From Macellibacteroides fermentans (GTDB lineage: Bacteria > Bacteroidota > Bacteroidia > Bacteroidales > Tannerellaceae), in assembly GCF_013409575.1 (NCBI RefSeq), contig NZ_JACCCY010000001.1:558001-622000 (forward strand): a stretch of DNA of 64,000 nucleotides, read 5' to 3'. Numbering within the stretch: position 1 is the first letter of the stretch; each line of letters begins with the position of its first letter. This document shows positions 53,893-62,769 of this stretch, in pieces. Under the pieces are notes generated by a model. It did not search any database. It saw only the letters and a list, made by a program, of their open reading frames with translations, and was not told the DNA's origin. Position numbers and translations under genes: made by a program.

Positions 53893-55002
53893 TCAGATAC
53901 TATCTATTGCATCATCTTTTGTAAGGTCGAGCTTTTCGTTATCCCCTCCTTTATCGAAATATTGCTTACGAAGTGGATTTGCAGTTGCTTCTTTATAGAA
54001 TTTTCTGCATCTGTAAATATCAAGAGCTGTATATAACGCCTGTCTGAATGAATCTTCGGAAGCCATATTCTTGCCTGCTATGTCGTAAGCTGTTCCATGC
54101 GCAGGAGATGTTCTTACAATAGGTAATCCAGCTGTATAGTTAACTCCTTCTTCCATAGCCAGGGCTTTAAACGGAGCTAATCCCTGATCATGATACATGG
54201 CGAGTACTCCGTCAAATTTATCATAATTCTGCGAACCGAAGAATCCATCTGCGGCATAGGGTCCGAAAGATAATACACCTTGTTTATCCATTTCTTCCAT
54301 AGCAGGAATAATTATGGTTTCCTCTTCTTTTCCAAGCAACCCATTGTCTCCAGCATGAGGATTCAACGCTAAAACAGCTATTCTAGGCTTAATGATTCCA
54401 AAATCCTGCTTTAACGATTGGTTAAAAACCGATAATTTAGATTTAATATCCTCTTTGGTAATATTCTGTACAACCTCAGACAAAGGAAGATGCCCGGTTA
54501 CAAGTGCCACCCGAAGGTTATTGCTCATCAGAATCATCAAAGCCTTCTTGCCAGACACTCCGAACACCTCTTCAAGATACTCAGTATGTCCAGGAAAATG
54601 AAATTGATCGTTTTGAATATTATGTTTGTTAATAGGAGCTGTTACAAGAACATCAATCACCCCTCTCTTCAAATCATTGCAAGCAGCTTCCAATGCTTTA
54701 AACGCAGCTTCTCCGGCAATTTCCGTTGATTTTCCTAATTCTACTTTCGATTCTTCATCCGCACAGTTGATGATGTTTATACGATTGACACCCGCATCTT
54801 CAGCCTGATTAATGACACTGATATTAACAGGTTGCATCTCGAGGACTTTGCGATGATAAGCTGCAATTTTTGATGAACCATATATTATCGGCGTACAAAG
54901 ATCGGCAATTCTTATATCGGAAAAAGTTTTTAAAATAACCTCGTAACCAATTCCATTTATATCTCCGTGCGTGATTCCAACCCTTATCAATCTTTCTTCC
55001 AT
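53893..55002 (-). CDS. pdxA: 4-hydroxythreonine-4-phosphate dehydrogenase
   Basis: 369 aa. ITHGDINGIGYEVI at the N-terminus, the metal-binding PGHTEYL and LNPHAGDNG motifs and the C-terminal YHDQGLAPFKALA...SPAHGTAYDIAGK identify PdxA, which acts in pyridoxal 5'-phosphate synthesis. The tail after about residue 335 is slightly longer than in E. coli. The gene starts 12 bp after the DUF4837 lipoprotein gene. Confidence 0.95.
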   Translation of the reverse strand: MEERLIRVGITHGDINGIGYEVILKTFSDIRIADLCTPIIYGSSKIAAYHRKVLEMQPVNISVINQAEDAGVNRINIINCADEESKVELGKSTEIAGEAAFKALEAACNDLKRGVIDVLVTAPINKHNIQNDQFHFPGHTEYLEEVFGVSGKKALMILMSNNLRVALVTGHLPLSEVVQNITKEDIKSKLSVFNQSLKQDFGIIKPRIAVLALNPHAGDNGLLGKEEETIIIPAMEEMDKQGVLSFGPYAADGFFGSQNYDKFDGVLAMYHDQGLAPFKALAMEEGVNYTAGLPIVRTSPAHGTAYDIAGKNMASEDSFRQALYTALDIYRCRKFYKEATANPLRKQYFDKGGDNEKLDLTKDDAIDSI

Positions 55003-55014
55003 TTCTTTTTTATA

Positions 55015-56058
55015 TTAATTACTCAATTCGGCTTGAAGCGGCTCTTCATCCGGTTGGTCAAATTCACCGGGAAGCTTCAATGTGTACAAAGATGCTTCAA
55101 CCTGACGAATTATATTTCTTTTATCCTTTTCAGGTGCATATACAAATCCTTCAACAACGATCACCCGCTGATTTGCTTCATCCAAACGTGCATGACTTAC
55201 AAATGGGCCTCCCATCATATCGCCTACCATTTTCCATAAACCACGTATTTCGGCACAGTATTTTCCTTTTACAGTTATAGGTGTGAAGCTAACTCCCCCA
55301 AAACGTGTTTCGGTAGTCATATATGAATTTTCAAATGATCCGGGAATATTTGCTTTTAACACAGAGTCTCTTTTTGCAATCAGATACTCCGGGGTGAATG
55401 TATTATTGTCAGTATAAGGAAACGAGTAGATAATCATATCTCGTCTGCCTTCCGCTGCATTATTAGAAGCCCAGAAGAAGTTTGTAGTATCTTTATAGAA
55501 TTTCATTGATTCGGGAGCTTTCAATTCTACATCAAATATCTCCTTTACCTTTTTGTATGTATAGCTGCTGTAGGTTTTATCCAGGGTCTCAATCGTACGG
55601 TTCAACTCAGATTTTACAAAAAAGTCTAATATTGATTTAGCATTATTGGTTATATATAGCTCAAGAGATGCAGCATCAGGAGCTTGTAATTTTAATAGAA
55701 TTTGCCCTTTAGCCCATCTGTCCTGCGAATAATTCATCCCTGCTTTCGTATACATGGATGGATTAATCTCAACAATCATAATATTCCGGACAATCTGTAG
55801 CATTCTATCAAAATTTTGGGGCTCTGTGTAAGATATGTCCATTACCGGCTCAGGTTGTGTCAAGCCTGGAACATCTGATGAAAGCAAATCTTTTATTGCG
55901 ATACCGGCAGGTCCCTCCCATGCACTTTTATCCATCACAACAATTAAATCACCGGGTGAACCTGTTGCTTTTGACACAACCGGACCTCCTTCACAGGCAC
56001 CCATACATATGACGAGCAACATCATACTGAAAAACAAAGAAATCGTTTTCATATGCAT
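55015..56058 (-). CDS. DUF4837 family lipoprotein
   Basis: 347 aa. Lipoprotein signal (SMMLLVICMGAC, Cys at about 22), then a Bacteroidetes-specific domain with MDKSAWEGPAGIAIKDLLSSDVPGLTQPEP at the start and CAEIRGLWKMVGDMMGGPFVSH near the C-terminus. The function of the family is not known to me; it is usually next to pdxA or other housekeeping genes. An ATG two codons later (56052) is an equally possible start. Confidence 0.85.
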   Translation of the reverse strand: MHMKTISLFFSMMLLVICMGACEGGPVVSKATGSPGDLIVVMDKSAWEGPAGIAIKDLLSSDVPGLTQPEPVMDISYTEPQNFDRMLQIVRNIMIVEINPSMYTKAGMNYSQDRWAKGQILLKLQAPDAASLELYITNNAKSILDFFVKSELNRTIETLDKTYSSYTYKKVKEIFDVELKAPESMKFYKDTTNFFWASNNAAEGRRDMIIYSFPYTDNNTFTPEYLIAKRDSVLKANIPGSFENSYMTTETRFGGVSFTPITVKGKYCAEIRGLWKMVGDMMGGPFVSHARLDEANQRVIVVEGFVYAPEKDKRNIIRQVEASLYTLKLPGEFDQPDEEPLQAELSN

Positions 56059-56110
56059 TAATTTATTAATTCAACAAAGATATATTTTTTTTGCAAAAAG
56101 CATGCATTAT

Positions 56111-57142
56111 TTAATTCTTTTGCTCTTTTTTTGCTGTAGACAACATTCCACAAGCGGCAAATATATCTTCACCTCTCGACGAACGAATGGTACATACAAT
56201 TCCTTTTTTAGTAAGGGCATCTCGAAACGCATTCATATTTTCGGTATTTGAGCTTTTGAGGGGTGAATTAGGTATGGCATGAAAACGTATAAGATTTACA
56301 CGACAAGGAATTCCTGCAATTAATTTAGCAACTCCTTCAGCATGTCTCAAGTCATCATTTAATCCGTCAAACATAATGTATTCGAAGGAAACCCTACGCT
56401 GATGACTAAAATCGAACTGCCTGATTTGAGCTATAACCTCTTTGGCAGGAAATGCCTTTTCGACGGGCATGATAGATAAACGTTCATCAGGGAAAGGCGA
56501 GTGAAGGCTATAAGCCAAATGGCAGTCACTTTCTTTAAGAAAGCGTTGCAGACCTTTTGCAACCCCGATGGTAGATACTGTTATACGTTTTGGACTCCAG
56601 CCGTAGCCATACGACGATGTAAGAATTTCGAGAGCTTTAAATAGTTCATCAGCATTATCCAAGGGCTCTCCCATACCCATAAATACTATATTAGTCAGCT
56701 TTTCGTATTCTGGGATGGATTGAATCTGATTTATTATATCAGAAGTAGTAAGGTTTCCATTAAATCCCTGGCGACCTGTCATGCAAAATGAACAATTCAT
56801 TTTACAACCTATTTGCGAAGACACGCATAATGTAGCTCTATCTTCTTCAGGAATATATACTGATTCTACAAAGGCATTAACTCCTACCTGAAATAAATAT
56901 TTGATAGTGCCATCCACCGATTTCATAAACTCCGAAGGAGATGTCATCCCAACAACATACTTCTCACTAAGCGTATTTCTGTTTGCTGCAGATAGGTTTG
57001 TCATTTCAGAGATAGAAACAATCCTTTTTTTATACAGCCAATCGGCTATTTGCTTCGAAGCATAGGCTGGAAGATTAAGCTCTGATGCTACTTCTTTCAG
57101 TTCATTTAATGTCATTCCTAATAATCTTCTTTTTGCTTCCAT
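56111..57142 (-). CDS. rlmN: 23S rRNA (adenine-2503-C2) methyltransferase
   Basis: 343 aa from the ATG at 57142; the 24 codons before it lie in the terminator region and are not family-like. The radical-SAM CxxxCxxC cluster is in GCKMNCSFCMTG, with QIQSIPEYEKLTNIVFMGMGEPL following, and the C-terminal Cys in FAACGMLS is the second catalytic cysteine. It methylates A2503 of 23S rRNA and some tRNAs. Upstream of the DUF4837 and pdxA genes on the same strand, with a 52-bp gap. Confidence 0.94.
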   Translation of the reverse strand: MEAKRRLLGMTLNELKEVASELNLPAYASKQIADWLYKKRIVSISEMTNLSAANRNTLSEKYVVGMTSPSEFMKSVDGTIKYLFQVGVNAFVESVYIPEEDRATLCVSSQIGCKMNCSFCMTGRQGFNGNLTTSDIINQIQSIPEYEKLTNIVFMGMGEPLDNADELFKALEILTSSYGYGWSPKRITVSTIGVAKGLQRFLKESDCHLAYSLHSPFPDERLSIMPVEKAFPAKEVIAQIRQFDFSHQRRVSFEYIMFDGLNDDLRHAEGVAKLIAGIPCRVNLIRFHAIPNSPLKSSNTENMNAFRDALTKKGIVCTIRSSRGEDIFAACGMLSTAKKEQKN

Positions 57143-57186
57143 GTCTTCCTTCTTAATATACTTTAAACTGCAAAGATAAAAAAAAA

Positions 57187-57218
57187 GCGGATGTCTTTCA
57201 TCAAAGAAAGACATCCGC
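57187..57218 (-). terminator. Terminator of the ppiD-like gene
   Basis: GCGGATGTCTTTC (57187-57199) with GAAAGACATCCGC (57206-57218), 6-nt loop; on the minus strand the stem runs into nine T. Confidence 0.92.
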
Positions 57219-57248
57219 CGTGTAGTATAATGTAACTTAAAACTTTTT

Positions 57249-59387
57249 TTAATAGAAACGAATGCGGTTATCTACGATTTCAGCTTTATTAACCAACGAC
57301 TGAACAGCCTGGAATCCGAATCGATATGCATTTGCAGAGTCAATTGTCTTAATCTGTTCTGCTTCGTTGTATACTTTTGCATCTTTGGTTTTATTATAAA
57401 CCTTTAGTACATAAACACCGTTATTTCCTTTTACCGGAGGTGTAAGCTGTCCTACCTGAGCTAAAGCTACCGCAGCATTTACTTTTGGTTCAACACCGAT
57501 GCCAGTAATTCTGCGTGTACCGAAGCTAACAAACTTAACTGAGTCTATTTTAGATTCCATAGCTTCTGCATAACCTTCAAGTGAAGTGATATTCTTAGCA
57601 GCAAGATCCGACGCAATTTTGTCGCCTTTCTTCTGAGCAATCAATTCAGCCTTCAAAGCAGGAGCAACTGTTTTTACAGAAGCATAACCTTCAGGGATTG
57701 ATTCCTGAACTGCTGCAACAACAAACTTATCTTCACATTCAAAAATATCAGAAATAGCACCTTTATCATTTTGGAATGCCCAACGAATAACTTGTCTTGA
57801 ATTTTTGATAGTTCCGATCATTTGATCAGCACCGGTGACAGTCACATCAGACAGTACATTGTATCCTGCTTCTTTAGCAGCTTCATCCATCTTTTTAATA
57901 TCTCTGTTAGCTGTCAGATACTTATTCAATTCATTATAGATATTGCTATAAGTTTTTGAACTGGGAGAAACTGTCATATCAATGTCTGCAACTTTATATT
58001 TTGTTACACTGGCAGTTCTCTCGTCTACTCTAACCAAATGTGTTCCATACAAAGACTTTACTAATGCATAACCATTTACAGGAGTTGAGAAAATAGCCTT
58101 CTTGAAATCTTCATTTACACCTCTTAAAGCTGTAACTTCCGTAAACCATCCAAGTTCGCCACCATTCTGCGCAGATTGATCCTGTGAATAATTCTTAGCT
58201 AACTCAGCAAAATTGCCGCCGTTCTTAAGAACTGTCATCAAACTGTCTGCCAAAGATGTTGCAGCAGCTTCATTACCGGCATTGGCAATCATGATATGGC
58301 TAACCTTAATCGAATCAGGTGCAACAGTCTTATCTACCAATTTAAACAATCTGTATTTATCAGCTTCGAAAACGGGGCCATAAACTGTTCCCACTTCGGC
58401 AGTTGTTGCAAATTGTTTTAGCTGCTCATCAAAAGCTGCTGCAGAAAAGAATGCATCCACATAAGGAACTTCAGAATTTTCATTTACAACATCGGCAATC
58501 CGGTCTGTTGAGATAACTTCTTCTTTAATTGCTTCAATTTCCGCACTTGCATTGTCATAATCCTGCTTGCTTGGACGAATATCTACAGCAATATATTTGA
58601 TCAATTTGCTCTCTTTCTGCTTATACACAGATTTGCGTTGATTGTACAATTTATCAATTTCACTATCAGATACTGTCACTAAAGAATCAGCAACAGAAGC
58701 ATAGGGTTGCATTGCATACACAATATCTGAACTTTCGGCTGTTTCGTCAAAAGTTGCTTTGGCATCAATAACATTGGCTGTAATAGCCTTGCTAAGCAAA
58801 GTTGTATATTTTTGCTCCAAACGCTGTTGCTTGATATTCTTTTCCCAAAACAACCAGAAATTCTTTGCCTGGGCAAGCTGAGCTTGCTGATCTGCTGGAT
58901 AATTAGCAAGATTAGGATCATTTATCGTTTTCAAGAAATTCAACAATGCAGGTTTATCAAATGCACCAGTCTCAGGATTTACAAACATCTGCATCTGCTG
59001 GATCATAGGTGAAATATTTTCTCCCTGAACCATATCAAACAGCTCTTCGGGTGAAACTACAATACCCAAATCAGACAATTCTTCTCCAAGGACGATCTCA
59101 CGAACCATAGCATCGAAGACAGATTCACGAATCTGAGTCATGTATTCTTCAGGTAAACTTGTGCTACCGGACTGCATTTTATAAACTTCCGTCATTTCGT
59201 CAACACGAGCCTGATAATCCTGAATTTTAATCACTTCTCCATTAATTTCAGCAACACGTTCCTGCGATTGTCTAAAATAAGTAGATCCTGAGTTTAAAAA
59301 GTCACCGATAATGAAAGCAAACAATGCCAGCCCCACTACGAGTACTAACAATCCTGCTTTGTTTCTAATTTTTTCCAGCGTAGCCAT
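57249..59387 (-). CDS. ppiD: PpiD/SurA-type periplasmic peptidyl-prolyl isomerase
   Basis: 712 aa. One N-terminal membrane helix (LLVLVVGLALFAFIIGDFL, about 13-31) anchors it; a SurA_N-like chaperone region follows (about 40-220), then a parvulin domain (about 358-460, with IKVSHIMIANAG and NGGELGWFTE motifs). A further C-terminal part (about 470-712) is partly repetitive of the chaperone fold. It helps outer-membrane proteins fold after Sec export. Monocistronic or first in its unit with a clear terminator after it. Confidence 0.9.
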   Translation of the reverse strand: MATLEKIRNKAGLLVLVVGLALFAFIIGDFLNSGSTYFRQSQERVAEINGEVIKIQDYQARVDEMTEVYKMQSGSTSLPEEYMTQIRESVFDAMVREIVLGEELSDLGIVVSPEELFDMVQGENISPMIQQMQMFVNPETGAFDKPALLNFLKTINDPNLANYPADQQAQLAQAKNFWLFWEKNIKQQRLEQKYTTLLSKAITANVIDAKATFDETAESSDIVYAMQPYASVADSLVTVSDSEIDKLYNQRKSVYKQKESKLIKYIAVDIRPSKQDYDNASAEIEAIKEEVISTDRIADVVNENSEVPYVDAFFSAAAFDEQLKQFATTAEVGTVYGPVFEADKYRLFKLVDKTVAPDSIKVSHIMIANAGNEAAATSLADSLMTVLKNGGNFAELAKNYSQDQSAQNGGELGWFTEVTALRGVNEDFKKAIFSTPVNGYALVKSLYGTHLVRVDERTASVTKYKVADIDMTVSPSSKTYSNIYNELNKYLTANRDIKKMDEAAKEAGYNVLSDVTVTGADQMIGTIKNSRQVIRWAFQNDKGAISDIFECEDKFVVAAVQESIPEGYASVKTVAPALKAELIAQKKGDKIASDLAAKNITSLEGYAEAMESKIDSVKFVSFGTRRITGIGVEPKVNAAVALAQVGQLTPPVKGNNGVYVLKVYNKTKDAKVYNEAEQIKTIDSANAYRFGFQAVQSLVNKAEIVDNRIRFY

Positions 59388-59485
59388 TTATCTTTATATA
59401 TTTAAAAAGTTTATATTTTACAGTTAACGGGCACGAAGATACAAACAAAACGTAATTAACGCGCATATTCCGTAACTTTTTTTCA

Positions 59486-60742
59486 CTAATCAATCACTTT
59501 AATTCGAACTAATTCAATTTTAGTTGATGTTACTTTCACAATCTTCATGCTATATCTGCCAATATCGATTATCTCGTTTACCTTCGGAAACTTTTGATAG
59601 TTGTGTAGAATATACCCTGCAATGGTTTGGTAATCGTCAGACTCAGGCAAATCCAAATCAAATTTTTCATTCAGCAGATCAACCTCCAATCTACCAGAGA
59701 CCAGGTATTCATTTTCTCCAAGCTGCTTACTAACCAGGGATTTCGTATCATGTTCATCTTCAATTTCTCCAAATATCTCTTCAACCAGATCTTCCAGAGT
59801 AACGATTCCTGCTGTTCCACCAAATTCATCCACAACAACAGCAATGCTTCGTTTTTCTTGCAACAGCATTTTCATAAGTGTATTGGCTGTCATATTTTCC
59901 GGCACAATTGGAACAGAAATTATGCGGGTTGTCCAGTCTTTTACATCAGTAAATAATTCAGACGAATGGATATAGCCTATAATTCCATCGATGCTATCGT
60001 TATAAACGAGTATTTTCGAGTAGCCAGTTTCGATAAATTTATTTTTCAACTCATTGATTGTGGTTTGCTTATCACATGCAACAATCTCTGTACGGGGAAC
60101 CATACAATCACGCAAACGTACATTTGAGAAGTCAAGAGCATTTTGAAATATTTTGACTTCATTCTCAATCTCTGCCTTTTGCTGTAAATTTTCCAGACTC
60201 TGTTGAATAAAAAAATCCAAATCAACTTTTCCTAAGGATTTACTGACAGTCCGCTTCCAATCCTTTATTCCAAACACAGTTAAAATAAGGAAAGTTATGA
60301 GTGTAATAATCTTTGTTACCGGATACAATACCACATAAAAAACAGCCAGTGGAATAGAAAATATCTTCAGGTATAGGTTTGGGTTGGTTTTAAAAATTGT
60401 TTTTGGAAGAAATTCGCCGGCAATTAAAATAAGGATTGTTGCAAAAAATGATTGAATAAATATAAAAAGAATCTGGTTGTCGACAAATAAACCAATGGAT
60501 GATTCAATATATGAGGCAATTAAAAGGACATAAACAATAAGAGAAAGATAGTAACCTACCAGCATTAAAGAGATAAACTCATAGGGGTTTCTATAAAAAA
60601 AAGACAAGATGTAACTGGAAAATCGCTTATTCCTTTTTTCAAGTTCAAAACGAATTTTATTAGAGGAAATGAAAGCAATTTCCATTCCTGAAAAAAAAGC
60701 AATCGTTAGTAGAGAAATGAATATATAGGTCAACATGTTCAA
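59486..60742 (-). CDS. CNNM/CorC-type hemolysin-family membrane protein
   Basis: 418 aa. A DUF21 membrane domain of four helices (about 1-150), then a CBS pair (about 205-325, VVDEFGGTAGIVTLEDLVEEIFGEIEDEHD) and a C-terminal CorC/HlyC domain (about 335-415). Relatives include Mg2+ transport-associated CorC and the GldE gliding protein. Likely works in metal or membrane homeostasis. Ends right after the start of lptC on the other side (8 bp gap), same strand. Confidence 0.85.
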   Translation of the reverse strand: MNMLTYIFISLLTIAFFSGMEIAFISSNKIRFELEKRNKRFSSYILSFFYRNPYEFISLMLVGYYLSLIVYVLLIASYIESSIGLFVDNQILFIFIQSFFATILILIAGEFLPKTIFKTNPNLYLKIFSIPLAVFYVVLYPVTKIITLITFLILTVFGIKDWKRTVSKSLGKVDLDFFIQQSLENLQQKAEIENEVKIFQNALDFSNVRLRDCMVPRTEIVACDKQTTINELKNKFIETGYSKILVYNDSIDGIIGYIHSSELFTDVKDWTTRIISVPIVPENMTANTLMKMLLQEKRSIAVVVDEFGGTAGIVTLEDLVEEIFGEIEDEHDTKSLVSKQLGENEYLVSGRLEVDLLNEKFDLDLPESDDYQTIAGYILHNYQKFPKVNEIIDIGRYSMKIVKVTSTKIELVRIKVID

Positions 60743-60750
60743 TTATAATT

Positions 60751-61371
60751 CTACTTGACTGTATCCTGCTTCAACGAATCGGCACGCGATTCTGAAACCG
60801 GAAATACCCCTTGAGGGTTAAAAATTTTATAAAGAGTCATACTCTGATTAGATTCAAAACCTATTCCGGTAATAACTCTTTCCGCCTGTTCAATTCGAAT
60901 AAATTTATCAGAATAAACTTTTTCTGTTCGTTGGTCCCAGAAAAGAAGAGACGTTTCAAACCGCTCACCGGCTAAACTTGAAACTTTAACATTACCGATA
61001 AGTTTCCAAAGGCCTTTCTTGTCATAATAATAAGCTGTATCAGCTTTTATACTTGCCTCTGCTCTAAAAAGAGTATCAAATTTCTCAACATACACTCCAT
61101 CCGGGAAATACCAATGAGGTTCGGCCGCTTTCTCAAAAACAAGCCATTTTTTTGTATTTAACCTGTAGCGGGTTATTCCGGAATCGGATATAAGCGTAGA
61201 GATATCCAAGGCCTTCATGGTGTACGATTTTTCCGGATCGAAAGAAACATCAACCACCTCCTTATTCTCCTTGCCGCAAGAGGTAGATAATAAAATAAAC
61301 ATAACAGCTGCGAAGAGTGCAGCTGTTATGTTTTTATTATTTGATAATAACTTCAAAAGAGGTATAATCAT
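60751..61371 (-). CDS. lptC: LptC, LPS export periplasmic protein
   Basis: 206 aa. N-terminal membrane or lipoprotein signal (FILLSTSC, Cys32), then an LptC-type beta-jellyroll with the repeating hydrophobic pattern FDTLFRAEASIKADTAYYYDKKGLWKLIGNVKVSSLAGERFETSLLFWD. It bridges the LptB2FG exporter to LptA/LptE-LptD for lipopolysaccharide transfer. It is flanked by the CNNM gene and a TPR gene on the same strand; lptE lies elsewhere in the window, at 47967. Confidence 0.85.
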   Translation of the reverse strand: MIIPLLKLLSNNKNITAALFAAVMFILLSTSCGKENKEVVDVSFDPEKSYTMKALDISTLISDSGITRYRLNTKKWLVFEKAAEPHWYFPDGVYVEKFDTLFRAEASIKADTAYYYDKKGLWKLIGNVKVSSLAGERFETSLLFWDQRTEKVYSDKFIRIEQAERVITGIGFESNQSMTLYKIFNPQGVFPVSESRADSLKQDTVK

Positions 61372-61374
61372 GTC

Positions 61375-62739
61375 TTAACGAACCCTTGTTTGTTCTCCAA
61401 TCCAACCTCCGATTGTTATAGTCTGACCTTTTTCCAAATCAGGATGCATAAAGATTTCTTCAGTAGAAGGGAAATGCGCTCTGTATGATCCGATTAATGA
61501 ATTAGCTTCATCTGCACAACTAGGATCAACCTGTCTTGCTTTTTCAAACTTATCTACTGCTGCATAATATACTGATCTAGCCAGTACACCATCGTTCGGA
61601 TAAATACTCTTAGCTGTTGCGGCATACATTTTACCAATCAACAAATAAGGAGCACCGTTATTAGGTTTCATATCCAGAGCCTTCATGCAATACTGTCTTG
61701 CTTTAGAATAACTATTCTGATCAAAAGATATTAAAGCAATCATGTAGTAAATATCAGATTTTACGTTTGGATCTGTTTCCATTCTGGCTGATTCCTCAAA
61801 GAACTTAACAGCTGTATCAAAATCCTTATTCTTAACAGCCTGCTTACCTAATCCCATTGCAGATTCTGCAGTCGGTTCAATTTTATGAGCATAACCAGAT
61901 GCTGCAAAATAAGCGTCAATTTCCTGGCAACGAACACGTCTCAACAACGAGATTGTTTCCTTAAGATAATTTAAATCAGTCTTATTGGCTTCAATTTTGG
62001 CAGCAAACATATTTTGTAAAGTTTCACAATCAGCAGCACCACTATTTGCAAAACCATTATCCAAACCAGCCTTCATAGTAGTAAGGTTGCCAATTTCCTT
62101 TTCGTTACCAGCAGCTTTTGCAGCAGCCAATTGTGTATCAAAAATTGCAGAACACTTCAGATAATCCTGAATGTATTGTTCCTTAAAATTAGGATCCTTC
62201 AATAATTGCTGGTGTGAAGAATACATAAAGTAAGAAACAGCTAATGCTTCTGTTTTCTCCTTAAATTCAGTAATTACTTCTCCTAACCATCCGTAAAGAA
62301 CCTTTACATCGGCCTTGTCTCCCATATACTGGATATAATCCTGGGCTTTACGAGATACAATCCAATCTTTTCCATATCTGGAGTCGTCTCCAAAATACTT
62401 CACACGTTGGTCATACACAGCCATCAACTTGTCAATTAAGGCTGCTTTCTTAGCTGGATCTTTTTCATTTTCGATCTGCCACCCAACAATTCTCACTCCG
62501 TACAGATAAATATCCTTTGTTGCAGCAGGACATTCATCGTACGTGATTTTCCAAAACTCATAGGCATCTTTAAAGTTGCCAGCTTTTGCATAAGGAATAA
62601 ATAGGCTAATATTCTCAACGCATCTTGCACTATCAGCACCTGATCCAAATTGAGAACCAGTATCTACTCCTTTCTGCGCATACACTCCAAATGCTCCTAT
62701 AGAGCATCCGATAGCAAGCAATAACACTCTAATCTTCAT
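61375..62739 (-). CDS. Secreted tetratricopeptide-repeat protein
   Basis: 454 aa. Cleavable signal peptide (LLAIGCSIGAFGVYAQ), then helical repeats: a clear TPR pair near 290-365 (AVKFFEESARMETDPNVKSDIYYMIALISFDQNSYSKARQYCMKALDMKPNNGAPYLLIGKMY is split between two units). Family function unknown; Bacteroidetes homologues usually sit between lptC and an outer-membrane protein gene as here. It ends 3 bp before lptC. A role in outer-membrane assembly is inferred from neighbours only. Confidence 0.8.
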   Translation of the reverse strand: MKIRVLLLAIGCSIGAFGVYAQKGVDTGSQFGSGADSARCVENISLFIPYAKAGNFKDAYEFWKITYDECPAATKDIYLYGVRIVGWQIENEKDPAKKAALIDKLMAVYDQRVKYFGDDSRYGKDWIVSRKAQDYIQYMGDKADVKVLYGWLGEVITEFKEKTEALAVSYFMYSSHQQLLKDPNFKEQYIQDYLKCSAIFDTQLAAAKAAGNEKEIGNLTTMKAGLDNGFANSGAADCETLQNMFAAKIEANKTDLNYLKETISLLRRVRCQEIDAYFAASGYAHKIEPTAESAMGLGKQAVKNKDFDTAVKFFEESARMETDPNVKSDIYYMIALISFDQNSYSKARQYCMKALDMKPNNGAPYLLIGKMYAATAKSIYPNDGVLARSVYYAAVDKFEKARQVDPSCADEANSLIGSYRAHFPSTEEIFMHPDLEKGQTITIGGWIGEQTRVR

Positions 62740-62769
62740 ATCTCTTTAAATTAATGTTAGCAAAATTTC

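Noticed and set aside
57143-57214. N-terminal extension of rlmN by 24 codons
   Set aside because: These codons read through the terminator hairpin of the preceding gene and do not resemble RlmN; the ATG at 57142 gives the family N-terminus.
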